Shown piece after piece: positions 1-5,587 of a stretch of DNA of 11,533 nucleotides. Source of the DNA: Selenomonadaceae bacterium. GTDB lineage: Bacteria; Bacillota; Negativicutes; Selenomonadales; Selenomonadaceae. The notes beneath the pieces are model-generated. The model was not told where the DNA came from and searched no databases. It worked only from the letters and a program-made list of their open reading frames with translations. Every line of letters starts with the position of its first letter. Position 1 is the first letter of the stretch. The stretch lies in assembly GCA_017445435.1 (NCBI GenBank), contig JAFSUE010000211.1:1-11533 (forward strand). Direction: 5' to 3'. The position numbers were made by a program, and so were the translations under genes.

Positions 1-894
1 AAAAGATTGGGAATTGACGCGCAGACGGAGGAAGGCTTTCCACTTCCTAAATGGTCAGTCGATGAACATTTGAAATTTATGGACGACGCAGACGTTGACT
101 TTACCGTTTTATCAATGGCGACGCCACACATTTACAACGGCGCTGATAAAGAAAAAATTTCCTGCGAAGTTGCACGAGAAATTAATTTGGAGTTCGCGTC
201 AATCTGCCGCCATTATCCCGACAAGTTTGGATTCGTAGCAACTTTGCCAATGCCGAGCGTTGAAGGTTCAATCGCCGAAATTAAATTTGCAATGGAACAA
301 TTAGGCGCGTTGGGCGTGAAGGTTGCCAGCAATTCGGACGGCGTTTATTTGGGCGATGAAAGACTTGATCCGATTTTCGCTGAATTAAATTCACGAAAGG
401 CGCTTGTAATTCTTCATCCAAGTCCCGCAAAAAAATTGCCGCGTGAAGGCGTCGTGACGGGCAAAGTTATGGCAATGTACGAATACCCTGCCGATACGAC
501 CCGCGCAGTTTTAAATCTTTTGTCGAACGGTACATTAAAAAAATTTCCCAGCTTAAAATTTGTCGTGCCGCATTGTGGCTCATTCCTGCCGTACATGAAA
601 CAGCGGGCGGGGGCAATGTTTCAAATGTTGTCTGCAATGAAAATTATGGACGCGGTAGACGTTGCGGCGGGCTTGAAAAATTTGTACTTCGACTTAGCTG
701 GCGACCCAATGCCAGAACAAATGGAAATGTTGCTGAAAATTTCGGACGTTGACCATTTAATTTACGGCAGCGATTATCCCTACGTACCCGCGCAGGTTTG
801 GCTGAAGAAAAAATCTGCGTTGGACGCTGAACTTGTCAATCGGCGTTGGACAGAAAAAATTTATATTGAAAATGCAAAAAAAATTTTGGAGTGA
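1..894 (+). CDS. Amidohydrolase-2 family (ACMSD-like) metal hydrolase/decarboxylase, 5' end missing
   Basis: Probable metal-dependent hydrolase or decarboxylase of the amidohydrolase-2 family, which includes ACMSD and gamma-resorcylate decarboxylase. About 297 codons are visible and the frame is open to the window edge. A TTG at position 7 is probably internal, because family members run about 320-350 aa and begin with a strand carrying an HxH metal site, which is absent here. Numbering from that TTG, I see the other expected landmarks: H137 in ILHPSP, H189 in VPHCGSFLPY, and D256 in YGSDYPY, the usual metal/catalytic Asp near the C-terminus. The protein is cytoplasmic, with no signal or membrane segment in the visible part. 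Its stop overlaps a GTG, and the next gene's ribosome site lies in its last codons, so it heads or sits within the five-gene run. The family is clear; the substrate cannot be told. Confidence 0.85.
   Translation, partial: KRLGIDAQTEEGFPLPKWSVDEHLKFMDDADVDFTVLSMATPHIYNGADKEKISCEVAREINLEFASICRHYPDKFGFVATLPMPSVEGSIAEIKFAMEQLGALGVKVASNSDGVYLGDERLDPIFAELNSRKALVILHPSPAKKLPREGVVTGKVMAMYEYPADTTRAVLNLLSNGTLKKFPSLKFVVPHCGSFLPYMKQRAGAMFQMLSAMKIMDAVDVAAGLKNLYFDLAGDPMPEQMEMLLKISDVDHLIYGSDYPYVPAQVWLKKKSALDAELVNRRWTEKIYIENAKKILE
888..891 (+). promoter_or_regulatory. Ribosome binding site GGAG deciding the aldo/keto reductase start
   Basis: GGAG lies 8 nt before ATG at 900. A GTG at 891 is in the same frame but overlaps this motif and has no site of its own at a workable distance, so ATG 900 is the likelier start. 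Confidence 0.7.
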
Positions 895-899
895 TTATC

Positions 900-1844
900 A
901 TGTTGAATTTGCCGAAAATAGCATTGGGCGCTTGGGCTTGGGGTTCAGGCGCGGTAGGCGGAAATCAAGTTTTTGGACATAATCTTGAATCAAAAGATTT
1001 GAAACCGATTTTTGATGCAGCAATGTCTGCAGGTTTAAATTTGTGGGATACCGCGACGGTTTACGGTATGGGCGCGTCAGAAGAAATTCTTGGAAATTTT
1101 GTCAAAACTGTTGAGCGCGAAAAAATTTTTCTTTCGACAAAGTTTACTCCGCAAATTGCGGGAATGTACGATGATTCAGTTGAAAAAATGCTTGACGCAA
1201 GTTTAAAACGTTTGAATACCGATTATATTGACGTTTACTGGGTACACAATCCCGCAGACGTTGAAAAATGGACTCCTATGTTGCCCGCGTTAATTAAAAG
1301 CGGCAAAGTTAAAAGTGTAGGCGTATCGAATCACAATTTGGCAGAATTGAAACGCGCAAATGAAATTTTAAACGCGGAAGGTTGCAAAGTTGAGGCTGTG
1401 CAGAATCATTTCAGTTTATTGAATCGTTCTTCGGAAACGTCGGGAATTTTGGATTATTGCAAGGAAAACGGTATAAAATTTTTTGCGTACATGGTATTGG
1501 AGCAAGGCGCGTTGTCTGGCAAGTACAATACAAAAAATCCGTTCCCCGCAGGTTCAGACCGTGCGAAAAGTTACAATCCGCTTTTACCGCAACTTGAAAA
1601 ACTTACAGACGAAATGAAAAAAATCGGCGAAAAACATAATTTAAGCGCGGCACAAGTCGGAACTGCTTGGGCGATTAACAAGGGAACTTTGCCAATAATC
1701 GGCGTTACAAAAATTCATCACGTGGACGACGCGGCAAAAATTATTGACGTAAAACTTTCTTCAGATGAAATTGCTGAATTGGAAAAATTTGCAGATAAAG
1801 CCAATGTTTCAACGGTTCGCGAATGGGAAAAGAAAATGGAGTAA
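900..1844 (+). CDS. Aldo/keto reductase
   Basis: NAD(P)H-dependent reductase of aldehydes or ketones; a cytoplasmic TIM barrel of 314 aa, normal family length. The catalytic tetrad is visible from the ATG at 900: D50 and Y55 in WDTATVYG, K81 in LSTKF, and H116 in VYWVHNP. The N-terminal strand has the usual LGAWAWG. The cofactor-side segments GVSNHN (141-146) and PIIGVTKIHHVDDA are also typical of the family. The GTG at 891 would add three residues, but the ribosome site favours ATG 900. It starts just after the amidohydrolase stop and is followed 6 nt later by the ABM gene, so the three are almost certainly co-transcribed. The physiological substrate is unknown; neighbours suggest reactive carbonyls or quinone/enone compounds, which is inference. 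Confidence 0.92.
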   Translation: MLNLPKIALGAWAWGSGAVGGNQVFGHNLESKDLKPIFDAAMSAGLNLWDTATVYGMGASEEILGNFVKTVEREKIFLSTKFTPQIAGMYDDSVEKMLDASLKRLNTDYIDVYWVHNPADVEKWTPMLPALIKSGKVKSVGVSNHNLAELKRANEILNAEGCKVEAVQNHFSLLNRSSETSGILDYCKENGIKFFAYMVLEQGALSGKYNTKNPFPAGSDRAKSYNPLLPQLEKLTDEMKKIGEKHNLSAAQVGTAWAINKGTLPIIGVTKIHHVDDAAKIIDVKLSSDEIAELEKFADKANVSTVREWEKKME

Positions 1845-1850
1845 CTGAGC

Positions 1851-2561
1851 TTGAAAAATTTTTTGATAATATGGGGATTGATTATTATGTTGACTGCAAC
1901 GGCAAGCGCTAAATCAATTCGTACACCAGAAGGAAATATGCCGCGTGTGCAATGGGCAGTTGTCGAATCAACTGAAGGCGCGATGTCACAAATAATTGAA
2001 ATGGGCGCGAGAATTTTAGCGTCGACCAGTGCAAATGAAAAAGGTACGTACGCGCTTTACGGTGTGATTGAAAAAGACAATCCCAACTTGATGAGGTTGC
2101 TTGAAATTTATGAAAGTGATGAAGCGTATAGAATTCACAGCACTAGCCCCGCCTTCCAACAATACCGCGCTGAACGTTTGCCGATTCTTGCCGATTTAAA
2201 ACTTTTGCCAGTAAATGGAATTGTGCTTGAACAAAAAAATAGTGGCGTTGGAACTGTAGCTCAAACTAAAAGATTTGAAGTTGCACCAGCTAACCTTGCA
2301 AAATTTCAGCAGATAATTTCAAATGAGGCAGTCCGCGCAGTTCGTGAAGATTCAGGCGTAATGGGCGCGTTTGTCACTGCCGAGCAGTCACGTCCGAATT
2401 TTTTGCACACAATGATAATTTTTAGCGACGATAAAGCCGCCCAAAAATATTTTTCATCGAATGCGTACAAAAATTTTCGCAGTCAAGCAGAACTGCTGAT
2501 TCAAAGTGAAAAAGCTATTGACTATCAACCGACTAAAATTATTTTGTCGGAAAAATTTTAA
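1851..2561 (+). CDS. Secreted protein with two ABM-like (antibiotic biosynthesis monooxygenase fold) domains
   Basis: A 236-aa exported protein. Residues 1-20 form a signal peptide: K2, a hydrophobic stretch FLIIWGLIIMLTATASA, and a probable signal peptidase I cut after ASA. Two ferredoxin-like alpha-beta barrel repeats follow, about 33-118 and 130-225. Each carries the ABM pattern: strand YALYGVIEKDNPNLMRLLEIYES, then helix SPAFQQYRAER; in the second copy FLHTMIIFSDDKAAQKYFSS, then AYKNFRSQAE. Such pairs usually form one dimer-like barrel, and relatives are quinol monooxygenases or simple stress proteins, so enzymatic activity is not assured. The start is TTG at 1851, with GGAG at 1838-1841 giving 9 nt spacing. 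The next in-frame ATG (residue 13) would destroy the signal peptide. Export is unusual for this fold. Confidence 0.8.
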   Translation: MKNFLIIWGLIIMLTATASAKSIRTPEGNMPRVQWAVVESTEGAMSQIIEMGARILASTSANEKGTYALYGVIEKDNPNLMRLLEIYESDEAYRIHSTSPAFQQYRAERLPILADLKLLPVNGIVLEQKNSGVGTVAQTKRFEVAPANLAKFQQIISNEAVRAVREDSGVMGAFVTAEQSRPNFLHTMIIFSDDKAAQKYFSSNAYKNFRSQAELLIQSEKAIDYQPTKIILSEKF

Positions 2562-2562
2562 C

Positions 2563-2567
2563 AGGAG
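2563..2567 (+). promoter_or_regulatory. Ribosome binding site AGGAG deciding the DJ-1 family start
   Basis: AGGAG sits 9 nt before ATG 2577. Two in-frame TTG codons at 2568 and 2571 are too close to it to be used, so ATG 2577 is chosen. Confidence 0.75.
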
Positions 2568-2576
2568 TTGTTGCAT

Positions 2577-3254
2577 ATGAAAAAGATTTTGTGCGTTGTG
2601 ACAAGCAACAATGTTAAAGGCGCAACTGGCATTCCTACTGGATTTTGGCTTAGCGAACTTACGCATCCTATGGCGAAGTTTGAAGACGCGGGCTTTGAAA
2701 CTGTCATTGCGTCGATTAAAGGCGGAAAACCTCCGATTGATCCTGTAAGCTTGAACTTTGACGACCCGATTAACAAAAAATTTTGGGACGACGCAAATTT
2801 TCAGCGCAAACTTGAAAATTCCGTCAAGCTTGATGACGTTGACGCGAAAAATTTTGACGCGATATTTTTTGCAGGCGGTCACGGCGTAATGTGGGATTTT
2901 GCAGACAGCGCGGCGATTGATAAAGTTACACGTGAAATTTATGAAAACGGCGGAATTGTATCAGCAGTTTGTCACGGTCCAGCGGCGCTTGTAAACGTCA
3001 AACTTTCAAGCGGTGAATATCTTGTCAGCGGAAAAAATGTCACGGGCTTTACAAATTCTGAAGAAGATGAAGCGCAAGGTACGGCGATTGTACCTTTTAT
3101 GTTGGCGGATAAATTGACTGAACACGGCGCGATTCATCATGCCGCCGCAAATTGGAGTAATAATGTAGTTGTCGACGGACGGCTTGTCACTGGGCAGAAT
3201 CCCGCGTCTGCGGCAAGTGTCGGCGACGAAGTGGTAAATTTAATTAAGAATTAA
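2577..3254 (+). CDS. DJ-1/PfpI family protein, Hsp31/glyoxalase III-like
   Basis: Class I glutamine-amidotransferase-like protein of 225 aa, cytoplasmic. The nucleophile elbow AVCHGPAAL places Cys132 and His133 at the active site. FAGGHGVMWDF (98-108) is the oxyanion-loop region. TGFWLSELTHP (21-31) supplies E27, as in the Hsp31-like branch, where a Glu-Cys-His set converts methylglyoxal to lactate without cofactor, acts as a holdase, or removes glycation adducts. The length fits that branch better than the short PfpI/YajL types. It starts 15 nt after the ABM gene. The end is odd: the last codons and the TAA stop are written by a 7-nt tandem repeat (3242-3273), so the C-terminal residues NLIKN are partly repeat-encoded. 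Which activity it has in vivo is not decidable from sequence. Confidence 0.9.
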   Translation: MKKILCVVTSNNVKGATGIPTGFWLSELTHPMAKFEDAGFETVIASIKGGKPPIDPVSLNFDDPINKKFWDDANFQRKLENSVKLDDVDAKNFDAIFFAGGHGVMWDFADSAAIDKVTREIYENGGIVSAVCHGPAALVNVKLSSGEYLVSGKNVTGFTNSEEDEAQGTAIVPFMLADKLTEHGAIHHAAANWSNNVVVDGRLVTGQNPASAASVGDEVVNLIKN

Positions 3255-3273
3255 GAATGTAGAATTAAGAATT
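3242..3273 (+). repeat. Heptanucleotide array A, unit AATTAAG
   Basis: Four 7-nt units in register (3242, 3249, 3256, 3263) plus a partial fifth. Units 1, 2 and 4 are AATTAAG and unit 3 is AATGTAG. The array includes the stop codon of the DJ-1 family gene (3252-3254) and ends before the tautomerase ribosome site. The same unit, including an AATG-type variant, recurs after pgi on the other strand. Confidence 0.85.
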
Positions 3274-3286
3274 TTTTAGCTAGAAT

Positions 3287-3291
3287 GGAGG
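3287..3291 (+). promoter_or_regulatory. Ribosome binding site GGAGG deciding the tautomerase start
   Basis: GGAGG is 8 nt before ATG 3300. An in-frame ATG at 3285 overlaps the motif and is not usable. Start at 3300 also puts Pro directly after the initiator Met, as the tautomerase family requires. Confidence 0.85.
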
Positions 3292-3299
3292 AATTTTTT

Positions 3300-3500
3300 A
3301 TGCCGTTAATTTCAATCGATGCTGTTCACCCTACTAAGGAGCAAAAAGAAAAACTTGTTGCCGAACTTACGAAAACCGCCAGCAATATTTTGGGCGTTGA
3401 CGAAAAATTTTTTTACGTACTGGTCAAGGAAAATGATTTGGACAACTGGGGCATTGGCGGTAAAACTTTAGCGCAGTTCATGGCTGAAAATAAAAAGTAA
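3300..3500 (+). CDS. 4-oxalocrotonate tautomerase-like protein
   Basis: A 66-aa member of the tautomerase superfamily, typically a small hexameric enzyme that uses an N-terminal proline as general base or nucleophile for keto-enol tautomerisation. The sequence begins MPLISIDAVHP, so Met removal exposes Pro1, and the beta-hairpin motif NWGIGGK is present near the C-terminus. Aligned by eye with classical 4-OT, the two catalytic arginines (Arg11 and Arg39) are absent: their places hold a Thr/Lys stretch and a Tyr in FFYVLV. Classical 2-hydroxymuconate chemistry is therefore doubtful. It is the last gene of the + strand run, 45 nt after the DJ-1 gene, and is followed by a terminator. Alternative: a promiscuous or non-catalytic member of the family. 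Confidence 0.88.
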   Translation: MPLISIDAVHPTKEQKEKLVAELTKTASNILGVDEKFFYVLVKENDLDNWGIGGKTLAQFMAENKK

Positions 3501-3530
3501 ATCCCAATTTCAATTTCAATTAGTTCAACT

Positions 3531-3568
3531 AAAAAAGATCGCCGCAAATTTTGTGACGATCTTTTTTT
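3531..3568. terminator. Bidirectional intrinsic terminator between tautomerase gene and tsf
   Basis: AAAAAAGATCG (3531-3541) pairs with CGATCTTTTTT (3557-3567). After one mismatch the stem extends inward through a few more pairs around the centre near 3550. The left arm is an A-tract and the right arm a T-tract, so it can end transcripts from both convergent genes. Confidence 0.85.
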
Positions 3569-3595
3569 GTGCCGTATTGTAAACGATTAAAAATT

Positions 3596-4474
3596 TTACT
3601 TAAGCTGTGCCGCAACTTCTGCCGCGAAGTCAGATTGTTTCTTTTCGATACCTTCGCCGAGTTGATAGCGGGTGAAGTTCAAAACTTTCACGTCGCCAAG
3701 AATATCTTTGACAGCCTTTTTATCGTCGGGCGCTGATTTAACAAATTCCTGTTCGATAAGGCAGACTTCCTTATAAAATTTATTGATACGACCTTCGACC
3801 ATACGTTCAACAATTTTTTCAGGTTTGCCTTCTTCAAGCGCTTGCTTACGAAGAATTTCTTTTTCATGTTCAAGTTCAGCCGCGTCGACTCTTGCACGGT
3901 CAACAGCCAAAGGATTCATAGCCGCGATTTGCAGTGCAACATCTTTTCCAAGTTCGTCACTGCCGCCAGACATTTCGACAAGGACGCCGATTTTGCCGCC
4001 CATGTGAATATAGCTGATGAGCTTGCCTTTCGTTTCGTAGCGGATAAAACGGCGTACAGAAATTTTTTCGCCGATAGTAGCAGTTGCTTCCGTTACCAAT
4101 TCGCCAATTTTTTTATCGCCAACTTTAACTTCGTTAAGCGCGTCGAGATCGGCAGGGTTAGCCTTCGCGACGGTTTCAGTAACGATTTTAACGAGTTCAC
4201 GGAAATTTTCATTGTTTGCAGTGAAGTCTGTTTCGCAGTTAATTTCAGCCATAGACGCAATTTTTCCGTCTGCAGAAACATAAGCCGCTACAGCACCTTC
4301 AGCCGCAATACGACCAGATTTTTTAGCCGCCTTTGCAATACCTTTTTCGCGCAGATAATCAGCCGCCTTGCCCATATCGCCATTTGTTTCAGCAAGCGCC
4401 TTTTTGCAATCCATCATGCCTGCGCCTGTTCTTTCGCGCAATTCTTTAACCATTGCCGCAGTTACAGTTGCCAT
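3596..4474 (-). CDS. tsf: Translation elongation factor Ts
   Basis: EF-Ts, the GDP/GTP exchange factor for EF-Tu, 292 aa, cytoplasmic. The N-terminal UBA-like domain carries signature 1, RTGAGMMDCKKAL (15-27). Signature 2, EINCETDFTANNENF (77-91), follows and contains the TDF residues that insert into EF-Tu and disturb the Mg site. Two core subdomains follow (GGKIGVLVEMSGG and DVALQIAAMNPLAV), with a helical arm around EEGKPEKIVERMVEGRINKFYKEVCLIEQ. Length fits the long bacterial form. Start ATG 4472-4474 has a GAGGAGAG purine stretch about 10 nt upstream. It lies 63 nt downstream of rpsB and is convergent with the tautomerase gene. The usual Firmicutes followers pyrH and frr are absent: a terminator comes straight after. 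Confidence 0.98.
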   Translation of the reverse strand: MATVTAAMVKELRERTGAGMMDCKKALAETNGDMGKAADYLREKGIAKAAKKSGRIAAEGAVAAYVSADGKIASMAEINCETDFTANNENFRELVKIVTETVAKANPADLDALNEVKVGDKKIGELVTEATATIGEKISVRRFIRYETKGKLISYIHMGGKIGVLVEMSGGSDELGKDVALQIAAMNPLAVDRARVDAAELEHEKEILRKQALEEGKPEKIVERMVEGRINKFYKEVCLIEQEFVKSAPDDKKAVKDILGDVKVLNFTRYQLGEGIEKKQSDFAAEVAAQLK

Positions 4475-4497
4475 TTATAAAATTCTCTCCTCAATGT

Positions 4498-4537
4498 TAG
4501 CTTATAGGATTTTAATTACTACTCACTACTAACTAAC
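4498..4537 (-). repeat. Heptanucleotide array B between rpsB and tsf
   Basis: Read on the + strand: TAGCTTA (4498), TAGGATT (4505), then TTAATTA, then a run of CTACTCA, CTACTAA and CTAACTT ending at the rpsB stop codon. The composition and order (TAGCTT/TAGG-type units, then TCAC/TAAC-type units) match array C upstream of rpsB, though the internal phase is less regular. Confidence 0.65.
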
Positions 4538-5269
4538 TTATTCTTCTACGTTTTCTTCGTCTTCGTCCGACACTTCGCCGCTAACAACGCCTTTGTTACC
4601 GTCAATCACGGCGTCCGCAATTTTTTCAGTCAAAAGTTTAACTGCGCGGATAGCGTCATCATTGCCAGGTATTGGATAATCAATTTCATCAGGATCGCAG
4701 TTTGTATCGACAATAGCCACAATCGGAATGTTCAACTTGCGAGCCTCTGCAACGGCAATTCTTTCTTTGCGCGGGTCAACAATGAAAATTGCGCCAGGAA
4801 TTTTGCGCATTTCTTTAATGCCGCCAAGATATTTTTCAAGACGCGACATTTCGTGACGAAGTTGCATAACTTCCTTTTTAGTCAATACGTCGAAAGTGCC
4901 GTCACTTTCCATAGTTTCAAGCTCTTTCAAGCGATTAATACGTTTTTGAATCGTTTGAAAGTTCGTCAACATACCGCCGAGCCAACGTTCATTCACGAAG
5001 AATTGACCTGAACGAATTGCTTCTTCCTTCACAGCTTCTTGAGCCTGTTTTTTCGTACCGACGAACAAAACAGTTTTGCCTTCTTCAGCGACGCTACGAA
5101 CAAATTCATAAGCTTCATCGACTTTGCGAACAGTTTTTTGAAGGTCGATAATGTAAATGCCGTTACGTTCCGTGAAAATGTACTTAGCCATTTTCGGATT
5201 CCAGCGGCGCGTTTGATGTCCGAAGTGGACGCCAGCTTCTAAAAGCTGTTTCATTGAAATTACTGCCAT
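4538..5269 (-). CDS. rpsB: 30S ribosomal protein S2
   Basis: Ribosomal protein S2, 243 aa, a component of the small-subunit body-head junction. The N-terminus MAVISMKQLLEAGVHFGHQTRRWNPKMAKYI is the classic S2 opening. FVGTKKQAQEAV, NERWLGGMLTNFQTI and the C-terminal PIVAIVDTNCDPDEIDYPIPGNDDAIRA follow as expected. The tail after about residue 225 is acidic (SDEDEENVEE), a common lineage-specific extension. Start ATG 5267-5269 has AGGAGG at 5279-5284 with 9 nt spacing, a strong site fitting a highly expressed gene. It is first in the rpsB-tsf operon, read from the promoter near 5438-5467 through a structured leader. S2 is known to repress its own operon in E. coli through the leader; the same here is inference. 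Confidence 0.98.
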   Translation of the reverse strand: MAVISMKQLLEAGVHFGHQTRRWNPKMAKYIFTERNGIYIIDLQKTVRKVDEAYEFVRSVAEEGKTVLFVGTKKQAQEAVKEEAIRSGQFFVNERWLGGMLTNFQTIQKRINRLKELETMESDGTFDVLTKKEVMQLRHEMSRLEKYLGGIKEMRKIPGAIFIVDPRKERIAVAEARKLNIPIVAIVDTNCDPDEIDYPIPGNDDAIRAVKLLTEKIADAVIDGNKGVVSGEVSDEDEENVEE

Positions 5270-5430
5270 AAAAAAAATCCTCCTGTTAGACTTTCGCGGG
5301 AGACTAGCTTTTAGGGATTAGCTTGTAGCTTTTAGGTGTTAGCTTAAACCTACTAACTACTAACTACTCACTACTCACTACTCACTAATAAACCACAGGT
5401 TTGACGCTCCGTCCCGCGTGATTTTTAGAC
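5270..5430 (-). promoter_or_regulatory. Long structured 5' leader of rpsB, possible r-protein autoregulatory site
   Basis: The 318-bp gap between rpsB and the kinase holds this leader plus two divergent promoters. In the leader, on the rpsB strand, come the GACG-GAG-CGTC hairpin (5403-5413), then the AAACC-TGT-GGTTT hairpin (5390-5402), then the heptad array (5305-5388). Finally TCCCGCG (5295-5301) is complementary to CGCGGGA near the 5' end (5412-5418) and could close the whole leader just before AGGAGG. The two GC-rich arms stand out in an AT-rich gap. I do not recognise a known riboswitch or T-box; S2 feedback is a guess. Confidence 0.45.
5305..5388 (-). repeat. Heptanucleotide array C in the rpsB leader, twelve in-register units
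   Basis: Read on the + strand, 84 bp divide cleanly into twelve 7-mers without a slip. The first six are TAGCTTT, TAGGGAT, TAGCTTG, TAGCTTT, TAGGTGT, TAGCTTA, which form a 21-nt higher-order repeat. A linking unit AACCTAC follows, then TAACTAC twice, TCACTAC twice, and TCACTAA. No spacers of unique sequence are present, so it is not CRISPR. It lies wholly in the untranslated leader of rpsB. Confidence 0.85.
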
Positions 5431-5437
5431 GCCGCGA

Positions 5438-5467
5438 ATTATAACACAATTAATTCCGTCATTGCAA
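5438..5467 (-). promoter_or_regulatory. Sigma-70-type promoter for rpsB-tsf
   Basis: On the - strand, TTGCAA (5462-5467) and a perfect TATAAT (5438-5443) are separated by 18 bp. Transcription would start around 5431, giving a leader of about 160 nt. It is the only strong candidate upstream of rpsB. Confidence 0.7.
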
Positions 5468-5544
5468 GTTAAAACTTTTAATTCTTACTGAAAAAGTGAC
5501 GACAAAATTTAAAAACTGATATAAAAATTTTCCGCAATATGTTT

Positions 5545-5550
5545 TATAAT
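5545..5550 (+). promoter_or_regulatory. Candidate -10 element for the kinase-cyclase operon
   Basis: TATAAT lies 37 nt before the kinase ATG. No good -35 is visible at 16-18 bp upstream (the stretch is A/T only), so the promoter may be weak or activator-dependent. Small AATAT/ATATT arms flank the -10. A second, poorer candidate is GTGACG (5496) with TATAAA (5520). Confidence 0.4.
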
Positions 5551-5587
5551 ATTCCTAAAAAAATTTTCAGAATGGAAAGCATAGAAA

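Noticed and set aside
7..9. TTG at position 7 as the true start of the amidohydrolase
   Set aside because: The frame is open upstream to the window edge and the family's N-terminal HxH metal strand is missing, so the gene begins outside the window.
2454..2882. A 142-codon - strand frame across the ABM/DJ-1 junction
   Set aside because: It overlaps two well-supported + strand genes, has no recognisable family, and its composition is typical of an antisense shadow.
3842..4480. A 212-codon open frame on the + strand, opposite tsf
   Set aside because: It is fully antisense to a clear EF-Ts gene, has an implausible Phe/Ser/Arg-rich composition and has no ribosome site. It is a by-product of tsf codon bias.
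5305..5388. Repeat array as a possible CRISPR
   Set aside because: Units are 7 nt, contiguous and without spacers; no cas genes nearby.
5270..5430. rpsB leader as a T-box or known metabolite riboswitch
   Set aside because: No T-box consensus, no terminator/antiterminator pair, and no riboswitch core I can recognise; an r-protein leader is the milder reading.
5496..5525. GTGACG-18-TATAAA as the main kinase promoter
   Set aside because: Both elements are poorer than the TATAAT at 5545-5550, so it is mentioned only as an alternative.
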